A stretch of 64,000 nt of DNA from DTFZ01 sp050260375 (GCA_050260375.1 JBLNCA010000014.1:1-64000), one strand, 5' to 3'; shown: positions 1 to 7,618, numbered from the stretch's first letter. The notes: generated from the sequence alone by a model not told the origin. Numbers and translations: made by a program.

Positions 1-118
1 AATAACCGAAAGGTATTTATTAGTACACTAATTCCTATTTGAACCGCCGTATACCGAACGGTACGTACGGTGGTGTGAGAGGTCGGTAGGTGAAATAATC
101 ACCTACCTCCTACTCGAT
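1..118 (+). mobile_element. Group II intron, 3' end (domains V and VI), truncated by window edge
   Basis: Bases 43-74 fold as domain V: a 9-bp lower helix (43-51 with 66-74), a two-base bulge (64-65), a 4-bp upper helix and a GAAC loop. The C-G, G.U, C-G step at 45-47/70-72 matches the CGC catalytic triad known from bacterial group IIC introns. Domain VI follows as a long hairpin (about 83-108), and the intron appears to end at TACTCGAT near 118. The reverse transcriptase ORF would lie left of the window. The intron runs opposite to the neighbouring SASP gene and ends about 22 bp beyond that gene's stop codon. The fold was worked out by eye. Confidence 0.7.
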
Positions 119-140
119 TATATCCAGACTATTATTCCGG

Positions 141-356
141 TCAGAAGCTGCCCTTACCGGAAAAATTCGTTTCCGCGTACTGTATCATCTTTCTGACCAT
201 ATTGCCGCCTATCCTGCCAGCGTCTCTCGCTGATATGTCGCCATTATACCCTTGTTTCAGTGTGACCCCGACTTCTCCTGCTACCTCGTATTTCATGTTG
301 TCGAGCATCTGCCGTGCCTGAGGAACCAACGTCTGGTTTGAATTGTTATTTGCCAT
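141..356 (-). CDS. Small acid-soluble spore protein, alpha/beta type
   Basis: A 71-residue protein of the alpha/beta SASP family, which coats DNA in the dormant spore and protects it from UV, then is degraded at germination. The segment MKYEVAGEVGV contains the germination protease (GPR) site (cleavage after the Glu of KYE). The C-terminal half has the family's GRIGGNMVRKMI helix. An ATG start at 356 is chosen because AGGAGG lies 8 bases upstream; an in-frame GTG nine bases further upstream overlaps the ribosome-binding site. The gene is monocistronic. A group II intron end lies just past its stop, so its native terminator may be displaced. Confidence 0.93.
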   Translation of the reverse strand: MANNNSNQTLVPQARQMLDNMKYEVAGEVGVTLKQGYNGDISARDAGRIGGNMVRKMIQYAETNFSGKGSF

Positions 357-549
357 TGCTTTCACCTCCTTTTAATAGTATTCTTCCCGCGGCATGGCGA
401 AATAAACGTGTCAAAATATGCCGAAATCGACGGCAAAGTTTATAGCTTTCTTAAGTTTAATACCCGATAAGCGGCGCGATAAATTATGACGCTTTGGGAC
501 ATATTAAGTAATGCGGCAAGCGCCGCGAATTTTGCAAGGAGGTTTTCTT

Positions 550-714
550 ATGTCTAGACAAGGGTTAATGTCGGATGCTTTGAAACAGGAGATCGCAAGG
601 CGTCTGGGTGTTGACGATATCGTATCCCGCGAGGGATGGGGGAGCGTTTCATCCAGAAATTGCGGTAACATTGTGCGCGAGGCGATAGCGATGGCCGAGA
701 AGTCGCGGACATAA
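550..714 (+). CDS. Small acid-soluble spore protein, alpha/beta-like (divergent)
   Basis: A 54-residue protein. The segment LKQEIARRLGV matches the SASP GPR-cleavage region, and SSRNCGNIVREAIAMAE matches the second SASP helix (usual form: SRxxGxVGGxMVKxMI). It is shorter and more divergent than the SASP at 141-356 and carries an unusual cysteine in the normally Gly-rich turn. The ATG at 550 is preceded by AAGGAGG at 7 bases. Upstream, CATATTA (500-506) resembles a sigma-G -10 (consensus CATNMTA), with a weak GATAA 17 bases before it. It is divergent from the first SASP gene, so the two share one intergenic region, and it ends at a clear terminator. Confidence 0.8.
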   Translation: MSRQGLMSDALKQEIARRLGVDDIVSREGWGSVSSRNCGNIVREAIAMAEKSRT

Positions 715-726
715 CCTCCATGACTG

Positions 727-756
727 CCCCAAAGGAGAATATCCTTTGGGGATTTT
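727..756 (+). terminator. Rho-independent terminator of the 550-714 SASP gene
   Basis: A 10-bp perfect stem (CCCCAAAGGA with TCCTTTGGGG), a short loop and a T-rich tail, 13 bases after the stop codon. Confidence 0.85.
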
Positions 757-983
757 AAAAGAGACTCCCGGAGTGTCGACAACCCTCCATTTGCCATTGT
801 TATGAATATAAAATAAGGAAAATCTGTAGGGAACAGCCCCCGCTGTATGCCCCGTAGGGGTATGGTTGATGTATTCGTTAATTTTGGTGTGGATAACGTA
901 TGACGATTCAGATTTAATAATCCCAGAGCCTTATAAAAGAAGCTCTTTGTATTATAACAACGCAAAGAGAACTTTATTACAAA

Positions 984-1343
984 TTATTTCTTTGTCTTTG
1001 GCTTGAATATGAGCGCTACGAGGTATCCGAACAGCACGGCGGCGGCTATACCGCCCGCGGTGGCCTCTACGCCGCCGGTAAGAGCGCCGAGTATGCTGCG
1101 CGTCTCGTCAACGGCTTTATACGCTCCTTTGGCAAGCGCGTACCCGAACCCCGTGAGAGGCACTTCTGCGCCCGCGCCCGCCAACTCAACGAGCGGTTCA
1201 TAAACGCCCACCGCCGTAAGCACTACTCCCAATGTAACGAACAGCACGAGTATCCTTGCGGGCGTCATTGCCGTCTTTGAGAGAAGTATCTGACCGACAA
1301 CGCAGATAGCCCCGCCTATAACAAATGCCCAAACATAGTTCAT
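984..1343 (-). CDS. spoVAE: Stage V sporulation protein AE (SpoVAEb)
   Basis: A 119-residue membrane protein of the SpoVA complex, which in spore formers moves Ca-dipicolinic acid across the inner spore membrane during sporulation and germination. It has the conserved opening YVWAFVIGGAICVVGQ, further hydrophobic segments, and the VPLTGFGYALAKG motif shared with SpoVAC. The ATG at 1343 overlaps the spoVAD stop as ATGA, so translation is coupled. Longer upstream reading in the same frame overlaps spoVAD and is not used. It is the last gene of the spoVAC-AD-AEb operon. Confidence 0.95.
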   Translation of the reverse strand: MNYVWAFVIGGAICVVGQILLSKTAMTPARILVLFVTLGVVLTAVGVYEPLVELAGAGAEVPLTGFGYALAKGAYKAVDETRSILGALTGGVEATAGGIAAAVLFGYLVALIFKPKTKK

Positions 1344-2362
1344 GATACGCACCCCGTTTCTATCGCCGCGGCGTGGGCTATCGAAGGAATAGTTTCTTTC
1401 TGCAGCGTGCTCGTGGGGCTGTGCAGCGCGCCTGTCGCTACGAAAAGCAACCTTTTTATCTTTCCGCTCTTCAGCTGGTTGTAAAAATACCCGCACAGCA
1501 TCGAGGCGCTGCAGCCGCATCCGCTTCCGCCGCATTTCATAAGCTCGTTGCCGCTGTATATAAGCGCTCCGCAGTCCAGATGGTTTGCCGATATGTCATA
1601 CCCGTTTTCCGCAGTAAGCTTTATGAGAAGCTCGCTGCCGAATATGCCGAGATCGCCCGTAAGTATGTAGTCGTAATACGACGGTGCTCTGCCCGTATCT
1701 TCAAGATGGTTGATAATGGTATCGGCCGCTGCGGGAGCCATTGCCGCCCCAAGGTTGTTCACGTCGTTTATGCCAAGATCTATTACCTTACCTACCGTCC
1801 CGTAGGTTATTGCGGGCATCGATACGTCCCTTGCCGACGAAAGCACGACTGCACCCGCGGCCGTCACCGTGTTCTGCGACGTAGGAGTCTTGGGAGTACC
1901 AAGCTCGAGCGGGTTCCTGAACTGCCGTTCCGCTGTGGCGAAGTGGCTGCTCGTCGTACAGACCACGTACTGGGCGAAGCCGCCGTCGACTATCATAGAG
2001 CCGAGCAGCAGCGATTCGGACATAGTCGAACACGCTCCATAAAGCCCCAGAAAAGGTATGCCCAGCGTGCGGGCGGCAAAGCCCGAAGAGATTATCTGGT
2101 TCAAAAGGTCGCCGCCGATAAGGTACGATATGTCTTCAGGCTTTAAGTTCAGCTTGACAAGGGCGGCGTTTACCGCTTCGAGCAGCATCTTGCGCTCGGC
2201 GAGTTCATACGTCTTTTCGCCCCAGAGGTCGTCGCTGATAACGATGTCGAACGTGTCGCCGTACAGCCCTTCCTTTTCACTCTGGCCTACCACCGACGCC
2301 GTGGACAGCAATACGGGCGGGTTGGAAAACTTTACGGTGTTCTGGCCTATCCTTGCGCCCAT
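1340..2362 (-). CDS. spoVAD: Stage V sporulation protein AD
   Basis: A 340-residue protein with a thiolase/ketoacyl-synthase-like fold; family members bind dipicolinic acid and are essential for its uptake into the forespore. The conserved region LGIPFLGLYGACSTMSESL carries the cysteine typical of SpoVAD, and the glycine-rich segments LTGDLGIFGSEL and KCGGSGCGCSA are family features. Length is normal. It sits one base after spoVAC and overlaps spoVAE by 4 bases. In Bacillus the operon is transcribed by sigma-G in the forespore; I found no clear sigma-G box here. Confidence 0.97.
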   Translation of the reverse strand: MGARIGQNTVKFSNPPVLLSTASVVGQSEKEGLYGDTFDIVISDDLWGEKTYELAERKMLLEAVNAALVKLNLKPEDISYLIGGDLLNQIISSGFAARTLGIPFLGLYGACSTMSESLLLGSMIVDGGFAQYVVCTTSSHFATAERQFRNPLELGTPKTPTSQNTVTAAGAVVLSSARDVSMPAITYGTVGKVIDLGINDVNNLGAAMAPAAADTIINHLEDTGRAPSYYDYILTGDLGIFGSELLIKLTAENGYDISANHLDCGALIYSGNELMKCGGSGCGCSASMLCGYFYNQLKSGKIKRLLFVATGALHSPTSTLQKETIPSIAHAAAIETGCVS

Positions 2363-2363
2363 G

Positions 2364-2822
2364 CTACAGTACTCCTATGATGTAATAGATTACCCCGGCA
2401 AGTATGGACGTGCTTATTCCGTACACGAGCACCGGGCCGGCTATAGTAAAAAGCTTTGCGCCTACGCCCATTATGTAGCCCTCCCATTTATATTCGAGCG
2501 CGGGGGAGACTATGGAGTTCGCAAACCCTGTGATAGGCACGATAGAGCCCGCCCCGGCATATCTTCCGAGCACGTCGTATATGCCTATGCCCGTAAACAG
2601 CGCTCCCAGAAATATGAGTATCGCCGAACGGAACGTGCCCACGCCTTCTTTATCAAGGTTCAGCGCGTTCTTTGCTATGTCGTTGAGAGCCTCTCCCAAT
2701 ACGCAAATAAGCCCTCCGACGATAAACGCCATTACGCATTCTTTAACAAGGCTGCTCTTGGGCATGCCGGCCTTTACGCGTTCCTGATATGTCTTCCCGT
2801 CCACTTTCTGCTTGATATCCAT
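2364..2822 (-). CDS. spoVAC: Stage V sporulation protein AC
   Basis: A 152-residue membrane protein with about four hydrophobic segments. SpoVAC acts as a mechanosensitive channel component of the SpoVA dipicolinate complex. The motifs AFIVGGLICVLGEAL and VPITGFANSIVSPALEYKWEG are characteristic; the second is the SpoVAC/SpoVAE signature loop. GAGAGG precedes the ATG by 4 bases. It is first of the three core spoVA genes and lies 9 bases after a small membrane-protein gene. Confidence 0.96.
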   Translation of the reverse strand: MDIKQKVDGKTYQERVKAGMPKSSLVKECVMAFIVGGLICVLGEALNDIAKNALNLDKEGVGTFRSAILIFLGALFTGIGIYDVLGRYAGAGSIVPITGFANSIVSPALEYKWEGYIMGVGAKLFTIAGPVLVYGISTSILAGVIYYIIGVL

Positions 2823-2831
2823 ATAACCTCT

Positions 2832-3107
2832 CTATATCTTCTTTTGCTTTTCGGATACGGTCTTATTCAATTCTTCGCTCTCTTCCACATTAGGCAAGTG
2901 CCCGGCGTTAAACTCCGGTATTTTAACATAACCTTTCATTGCGCGTCCTTTCTCCTGCGTGCGCATTACGTACCATGCGTTCGTATAAGCCCCCCGGCGG
3001 GGCTGGCATAAAAAGACTATCATCGTCACGGCGGCAATTATCAGTACCACGATTACCGCTATTATCCATCCTTTTTTAATCCACTCCAAAAAAGCCACCA
3101 AACCCAA
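2832..3107 (-). CDS. Small membrane protein of unknown function, first gene of the spoVA operon
   Basis: A 91-residue protein I do not recognise. One strong transmembrane helix (about residues 14-34, GWIIAVIVVLIIAAVTMIVFL cut at its ends) is followed by a basic, hydrophilic tail (RRGAYTNAWYVM... to a Lys-rich C terminus) that would face the cytoplasm or intermembrane space. It is not SpoVAA or SpoVAB by size or topology. It lies between sigF and spoVAC on the same strand, only 9 bases before spoVAC, so co-transcription with spoVA is likely and a role in spore membrane biology is inferred. Confidence 0.7.
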   Translation of the reverse strand: MGLVAFLEWIKKGWIIAVIVVLIIAAVTMIVFLCQPRRGAYTNAWYVMRTQEKGRAMKGYVKIPEFNAGHLPNVEESEELNKTVSEKQKKI

Positions 3108-3208
3108 TAATACTGATTAAGCAAGCCCGCTTTTAAAACGGCTTGGATGTTTTTATTATTAGCAGGCGGCCAAAAAATATTTACCTGCCAGCAGCCGTAA
3201 AAAATTGC

Positions 3209-3238
3209 AAAAATAAAAAACGGCTCATGGCCGCTTTC
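3209..3238 (-). terminator. Probable terminator after sigF
   Basis: Read on the minus strand: a 6-bp stem (AGCGGC with GCCGTT), a 5-base loop, then TTTTTTATTTTT. It separates the spoIIA/sigF operon from the spoVA operon, which therefore probably has its own promoter. Confidence 0.5.
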
Positions 3239-3288
3239 AAAGTATAAGCCTGTTAACCATCCGCTCCATTTTGATGAACGCTGTGTCG

Positions 3289-3304
3289 ATTATGTTAACA
3301 TAAT
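3289..3304. promoter_or_regulatory. Perfect 16-bp palindrome of unknown function
   Basis: ATTATGTTAACATAAT, an uninterrupted palindrome in the sigF-to-spoVA gap. It looks like a site for a dimeric DNA-binding protein, but no regulator family is indicated and chance is possible in AT-rich DNA. Confidence 0.3.
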
Positions 3305-3313
3305 ACTCTATTT

Positions 3314-3415
3314 GACACCTCATCCGTCGCTAAGCGCCACCTACCTCTGTTCATAATAGTCGCCTGCCTCACTATTGTTCGGCATGCTCCTTTATTCACA
3401 GAGCCTCCGGCTCGC
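3314..3415 (-). repeat. Long modular interspersed repeat, copy 1
   Basis: The reverse complement of this stretch aligns with 16082-16188 over about 100 bases. Shared blocks are GCGAGCCG-AGGCTCTGTGA, AAAGGAG-ATGCCGAAC, CAGGCGACTATT and GAACAGAG. Its distal end, GGTGGCGC...GGATGAGGTGT, is also the distal end of the repeat units at 15911 and 16194. The whole 3108-3579 gap holds only repeats, the terminator and the palindrome; no gene is seen. Confidence 0.75.
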
Positions 3416-3494
3416 TTAATCACCCACCGGGTGCGCTCGCCTACGGCTCCCCTCGAGGAGAAGGCTTATTTTTATCGATTTTTGCAAACTAATA

Positions 3495-3548
3495 GGCTTC
3501 CCCTCGAGGGGAAGCTGGCAAATGCAAAGCATTTGACTGATGAGGTGG
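3495..3548 (+). repeat. Intergenic repeat with GGCTTCCCC inverted head
   Basis: Begins with a perfect inverted repeat (GGCTTCCCCTCGAGGGGAAGC) and ends in GATGAGGTGG, the same architecture as the units at 15911 and 16194 with a different middle (a second small inverted repeat, AAATGC-AAA-GCATTT). A partial head (CTCCCCTCGAGGAGAAGG) lies just left at about 3447. Confidence 0.65.
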
Positions 3549-3579
3549 ACTTGATACAGGCTCCTGACAATACTAAACG

Positions 3580-4314
3580 CTACTCCACCGCTTTTTTCAG
3601 CTTGTTGATTATCTTGGTTATTAGCCTTGAAACCTGCACCTGCGAAACTCCCAGTATGTCCGCTATTTCCATCTGCGTCTTATCGCTGTAAAAGCGCAGC
3701 ATAATAAGCTGCCTCTCCTTAGGGTCAAGCTGGGCGATAAGCTCTTTTATCAGTATCTTGTCTATCATGTCGCCCGAAGAATCCTCGGACATGGTGTCAA
3801 TCAGCAGCGTTTTGGAGTTTTCATCGTCGAAAGCGGGCTCGTAAATGGAAACGGGATTGCGCACCGCCTCTATCGCGAACACTATGTCTTCCGCGCTCAT
3901 GTCGAGCCTTTGGGCAAGCTCTTCGACTGTAGGCTCGCGCTTTAATTCGTCTTTGAGCTTTTCTTTTACGCTGAATATCTCAAACGATTTTTCCCGCAAA
4001 GACCTGCTTACTTTTATTATGCCGTCGTCGCGCAGGAACCGCTTAATTTCGCCCGCTATCATCGGCACAGCGTATGTCGAGAACCTGACCTCATAAGCCG
4101 GGTCGTAGCCGAGCACGGCCTTAATAAGCCCAAGCGAGCCTATTTGCATCAGGTCTTCAAACTCGACTCCTCTGTTCAGAAACTTTTTAACTATGCTTTT
4201 TACAAGCGCCGTGTTGCGCACTATTAAAGTCTCTTTGGCGCTCTCGTCGCCGTTTTGGGCGGCTTTAATAAGCCTTAAAGACTCCTCGTGTTTTAAAACG
4301 CCGTTTTCTGCCAT
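3580..4314 (-). CDS. sigF: RNA polymerase sigma-F factor
   Basis: A 244-residue sigma-70 family protein; sigma-F is the first forespore-specific sigma factor. Region 2 is seen at about 50-120 (FEDLMQIGSLGLIKAV, FSTYAVPMIAGEIKRFLRDD), region 3 follows, and region 4 has the helix-turn-helix KTQMEIADILGVSQVQVSRL. The family match and the position 9 bases after spoIIAB identify it as sigma-F rather than sigma-G. AAGGAA precedes the ATG. Its activity is expected to be held by SpoIIAB and released by SpoIIAA encoded upstream. Confidence 0.97.
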   Translation of the reverse strand: MAENGVLKHEESLRLIKAAQNGDESAKETLIVRNTALVKSIVKKFLNRGVEFEDLMQIGSLGLIKAVLGYDPAYEVRFSTYAVPMIAGEIKRFLRDDGIIKVSRSLREKSFEIFSVKEKLKDELKREPTVEELAQRLDMSAEDIVFAIEAVRNPVSIYEPAFDDENSKTLLIDTMSEDSSGDMIDKILIKELIAQLDPKERQLIMLRFYSDKTQMEIADILGVSQVQVSRLITKIINKLKKAVE

Positions 4315-4323
4315 ACTTATTCC

Positions 4324-4749
4324 TTATTTGCCGATTGCTTTTGTCATTGTCACCTTCGTGCCTTTCCCCGGCACCGATTCTATATCCAGGCTGTCCATAA
4401 ACGTCTCCATAACGGTAAACCCCATGCCCGAGCGCGACTCGTCGTTAGCCGTGCTGAAAAACGGCTGGCGCGCTTTGGCTATATCGCTGATCCCCACGCC
4501 AAAATCCTCGATACTCACGCTTAAGCTCCCCTCCGTCAGCTCGGCCCTTATGAGAATGTCGCCGACGGCGCCGGGATAGGCGTGTACTATGCAGTTAGTC
4601 ACCGCCTCCGAAACGGCCGTCTTGATGTCCGCTATCTCTTCGAGCGTCGGGTTAAGCTGCGTAGCGAACGCGCCAACGACGCTCCTCGCAAAGCTTTCGT
4701 TTTCCGAAAGGCTTAAGAGCTTAAGCTCCATCACGTTTTTGCTTTTCAT
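4324..4749 (-). CDS. spoIIAB: Anti-sigma-F factor, serine kinase SpoIIAB
   Basis: A 141-residue GHKL ATPase that binds and inhibits sigma-F and phosphorylates SpoIIAA. The N box is EAVTNCIVHAYPG (about 49-61), the G1 box is IEDFGVGI, and the G2 region is SRSGMGFTVMETFMD. Length matches the family. It lies 12 bases after spoIIAA and 9 before sigF in the standard spoIIA order. Confidence 0.97.
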   Translation of the reverse strand: MKSKNVMELKLLSLSENESFARSVVGAFATQLNPTLEEIADIKTAVSEAVTNCIVHAYPGAVGDILIRAELTEGSLSVSIEDFGVGISDIAKARQPFFSTANDESRSGMGFTVMETFMDSLDIESVPGKGTKVTMTKAIGK

Positions 4750-4761
4750 GTATGCCCCCCG

Positions 4762-5070
4762 TCATTTGATTTTTTTAATTATCTTGTATATTCCGCTTAC
4801 GTCGAATACCTTCTCTATCTGCCTGCTTGCGTTCTTTATATACATGCTGCTGCCGTGAGCTTTGAGCTTTTTATAGCGCCCGAGCAGCACTCCAAGCCCC
4901 GAGCTGTCCATGAAGCTTAAGTTTTTAAGGTCCAGTATCAGATTTGCATTTCTATACTTGGCGATTATTTCGTCGAGCTGCGATTTCACGAAATCGGCGC
5001 TGTGATGGTCAAGCTCGCCGTACAAAAATGCGGTAATATAATCGCTCTGGCGCTTTACTTGTATATGCAT
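4762..5070 (-). CDS. spoIIAA: Anti-anti-sigma factor SpoIIAA
   Basis: A 102-residue STAS-domain protein. The phosphorylatable serine lies in the loop FMDSSGLGVLLGRYK (about 54-68), as in SpoIIAA and RsbV. The unphosphorylated form displaces SpoIIAB from sigma-F. The ATG at 5070 has AAGGA 7 bases upstream. It is the first gene of the spoIIA operon, behind a sigma-H-type promoter at 5102-5130. Confidence 0.96.
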   Translation of the reverse strand: MHIQVKRQSDYITAFLYGELDHHSADFVKSQLDEIIAKYRNANLILDLKNLSFMDSSGLGVLLGRYKKLKAHGSSMYIKNASRQIEKVFDVSGIYKIIKKIK

Positions 5071-5101
5071 GAGCCTGTCCTTTCATGGATTATACACTAC
5101 C

Positions 5102-5130
5102 TTATTCTGCCGGCGCCCATACTTCCCTTT
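5102..5130 (-). promoter_or_regulatory. Predicted sigma-H promoter of the spoIIA operon
   Basis: Read on the minus strand: AAAGGGAAG (-35; consensus RNAGGAWWW), 11 bases, GCAGAATAA (-10; consensus RNNGAATWW, full match). It sits 32 bases before the spoIIAA start. Bacillus spoIIA is known to be sigma-H dependent. One mismatch lies in the -35 core and one at its last base. Confidence 0.6.
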
Positions 5131-5179
5131 AAGAGTTTTTAGCAGATTTTAACTTGTTTTAGTGTTAATATATGGTTCG

Positions 5180-5186
5180 TGTCGAA
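5180..5186 (+). promoter_or_regulatory. Candidate Spo0A box
   Basis: TGTCGAA is an exact match to the Spo0A box core (TGNCGAA). It lies 50 bases upstream of the predicted sigma-H -35 of spoIIA, and also upstream of the divergent PBP gene. A 7-base match alone is weak evidence. Confidence 0.35.
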
Positions 5187-5251
5187 AAAACATAATATAT
5201 TTGAAATCGGAGAGCATAAGAAACGTTGAAGTACTGTTAAGGGACATGCTG

Positions 5252-7618
5252 ATGGGCAAACACCGCGAACACGTTAAAAAGCCGAAAAAAAGAAGAGGCA
5301 TTGTATTTAAGATATTCAAATATACGACGCTTACGATGGCGGTTCTTTTTTTCATGGGAGCCATATTCGCGTTTTCCTACCTCATGGGCCTTGAGGAGTG
5401 GAAGGAGTTCGACCCTCTTAAAATAAGGGAGATGCAGCAGGCGCTGCTTATATACGACTGCAACGGGCGAGAAATGGCAAACCTTTACCACCAGCAGAAC
5501 AGGGTGTATGTGCCGATAAAGGACATACCCCTGCATGTGAGGAACGCGTTTATAGCGGTGGAGGATACGAGGTTTTACGAGCATAACGGCGTCGATTTCA
5601 TACGCACTATAGGGGCGATAGTACAAAGCATACGCGACGGGGAAGCGATAAGCGCGACCAGCTCCATTTCGCAGCAGCTGGTCAGAAACACCAACCTTAC
5701 GAATGTGCGTACTATGGCAAGAAAGCTGCAGGAAGCCGTAATGGCCATAAAGCTCGAGCAGGTTTACACAAAGGACGAGATACTCGAGATGTATCTCAAT
5801 TACATACCGTTCGGGCACGGCGCTTACGGCATAGAAGCCGCCGCAAGGGTGTATTTCGGCACAACCACGCCGAAGCTTACCATCGCCCAGGCAGCGCTGC
5901 TCGCTGGGGTGATAAAAGCGCCTTCGCATTATGCGCCGCATATCAAAATGGAAAACTCCATAAAGCGGCGCGATCTCGTGCTTTCGCTTATGGCAGAGCA
6001 GGGGTTTATAACAGAGGAGCAGTATAAGGAGGCAAAGTCGGAGCAGGTCGTTCTCTGCGAGGAGCCGAAGTTCGAATACGGGTTCTTTACCGACATGGTG
6101 CTATCAGAAGCCCAAGAAATACTTGCGGTGGACAGCGAGGAGCTTCTCTCGAGCGGTTACAGGATACATACGACTCTTGACCCGGAACTGCAAAACATGC
6201 TGGAATCGCTTTTTGATGACTCTTCGAATTTTCCCGGCAACGCTGAGGACGGTAGCCAGTGCGAGTCGGCGCTTTGCATACTGGACAGCAGAACTAGCGA
6301 GATAAGAGCGGTGATGGGAGGAAGGGCGTATAAGGCGCGGCGCGGGCTTAACAGGGCGCTTGATATGAAAAGGCAGCCCGGCTCGGCGATAAAGCCGGTA
6401 ATAGTTTACGCTCCCGCGATGGAGAAGCTGGGGTATATGCCTACGACGCTCGTGCTGGACGAAAAAGGCGATTTCAACGGATATGTGCCCAAAGACTTTT
6501 CCAACACTTACAAGGGCTGGGTAACGCTGAGGGAGGCGCTTTCCGAGTCGCTCAACCTGCCCGCGGTAAGAACGCTGAAGGACGTGGGCGTAGAGGCGGC
6601 GAAGCTGTATGCTTCAAGAGTCGGCATACCGTTCGAAAAAAACGATACGGGGCTTACGCTGGCTCTCGGCGGCTTTACGACGGGCGTTTCGCCGCTTACG
6701 CTGTGCAACGCCTTTACGCCGTTTGCCAACGGGGGATATTACAGCTACCCAAGCTGCATAACGCGGATAGAGGATTCGTCGGGCAATACGGTATATTCGC
6801 GGCCGGAAACAAAGACGTGCGTGCTCTCCAAGGAAACGGCGTTTCTGATAACCTCCATGCTGGAAAGCGCGGCCACGGAGGGCACGGCAAGAAGGATAAA
6901 AATAGACGGAGTGCCGATAGCCGCAAAGACGGGGACGGCGGGCAACGACGAGGGCAACAGGGACGCTTGGACTATAGCCTATAACCCCGAATATACGATG
7001 TGCTGCTGGATGGGCTTTGACAACAACACAAAGACGCACTACCTGCCTGCCGACGTTACGGGAGGCACGTTCCCCGCGCTGCTGATAAGAAAGCTGTTTG
7101 AAGGCATCTACAGAGGAAAGGACGCACCCGGCTTTACAAAGCCGGGCACTATAGTGCAGGCAAAAATAGATGCGAAGTCGCTGGAAAGCGAGAAGGAGCC
7201 TATGCTGGCCGGCGCTTTTACGCCCAAAGACCAGACGATGCTCGAATACTTCCTGAAAGACAACGTGCCCGGCAAATATTCCACGTATTGGGTCGTACCC
7301 TCGCCTCCTGACGATTTCAGCGTGGAAAGCGGCGACGGGGGACTGCCTGTTATAAGCTTTACGCCGCTGCAGGATTTTGTGATATACCGCGTAATGCGTA
7401 TCGATAAAGAAGAAAGCCTGCCCGAAGCAATAGCGGAATGCTCGGGAGACATGCGCGAGGTTAAGTTTACCGACGATACCGCCGAATACGGGCATACGTA
7501 TATGTATTACGTGCTGCCCGTCCATCCTGATATTAAAAACGGGGGGGAGAGCCTTACCGGCCCGTCCTCCCCGGTGGTTGAAATCTCAATACTGCCCGAA
7601 GAAGAATATATGCCTTAA
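5252..7618 (+). CDS. Class A penicillin-binding protein with C-terminal beta-sandwich-like domain
   Basis: A bifunctional peptidoglycan glycosyltransferase/transpeptidase of about 788 residues. A basic cytoplasmic N terminus is followed by a membrane anchor (about 20-43). The GT51 domain (about 75-245) carries the catalytic Glu of AVEDTRFYEH (about 104) and SSISQQLVRN. The transpeptidase domain has SAIK (about 378), SLN (about 433) and KTGT (about 559). The last ~100 residues look like a fibronectin-type-III-like fold (weak). Start: the ATG at 5252 has AAGGGA at 7 bases; the ATG at 5246 is too close to it. The gene is divergent from spoIIAA, so a sporulation-time role is possible but not shown. 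Confidence 0.92.
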   Translation: MGKHREHVKKPKKRRGIVFKIFKYTTLTMAVLFFMGAIFAFSYLMGLEEWKEFDPLKIREMQQALLIYDCNGREMANLYHQQNRVYVPIKDIPLHVRNAFIAVEDTRFYEHNGVDFIRTIGAIVQSIRDGEAISATSSISQQLVRNTNLTNVRTMARKLQEAVMAIKLEQVYTKDEILEMYLNYIPFGHGAYGIEAAARVYFGTTTPKLTIAQAALLAGVIKAPSHYAPHIKMENSIKRRDLVLSLMAEQGFITEEQYKEAKSEQVVLCEEPKFEYGFFTDMVLSEAQEILAVDSEELLSSGYRIHTTLDPELQNMLESLFDDSSNFPGNAEDGSQCESALCILDSRTSEIRAVMGGRAYKARRGLNRALDMKRQPGSAIKPVIVYAPAMEKLGYMPTTLVLDEKGDFNGYVPKDFSNTYKGWVTLREALSESLNLPAVRTLKDVGVEAAKLYASRVGIPFEKNDTGLTLALGGFTTGVSPLTLCNAFTPFANGGYYSYPSCITRIEDSSGNTVYSRPETKTCVLSKETAFLITSMLESAATEGTARRIKIDGVPIAAKTGTAGNDEGNRDAWTIAYNPEYTMCCWMGFDNNTKTHYLPADVTGGTFPALLIRKLFEGIYRGKDAPGFTKPGTIVQAKIDAKSLESEKEPMLAGAFTPKDQTMLEYFLKDNVPGKYSTYWVVPSPPDDFSVESGDGGLPVISFTPLQDFVIYRVMRIDKEESLPEAIAECSGDMREVKFTDDTAEYGHTYMYYVLPVHPDIKNGGESLTGPSSPVVEISILPEEEYMP

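Noticed and set aside
366..510. Sigma-G promoter for the first SASP gene
   Set aside because: No sequence with both an acceptable -35 and a CATNMTA-like -10 at proper spacing was found on the minus strand.
504..965. Long minus-strand reading frame of 153 codons opposite the second SASP
   Set aside because: No ribosome-binding site, no recognisable domain, and it covers the SASP gene and its terminator on the other strand.
1373..2146. 257-codon plus-strand frame inside spoVAD
   Set aside because: Composition is a mirror of the spoVAD codons, with no start signal or domain. The same holds for other long antisense frames (for example in the PBP genes, hndC, hndD and gpmI).
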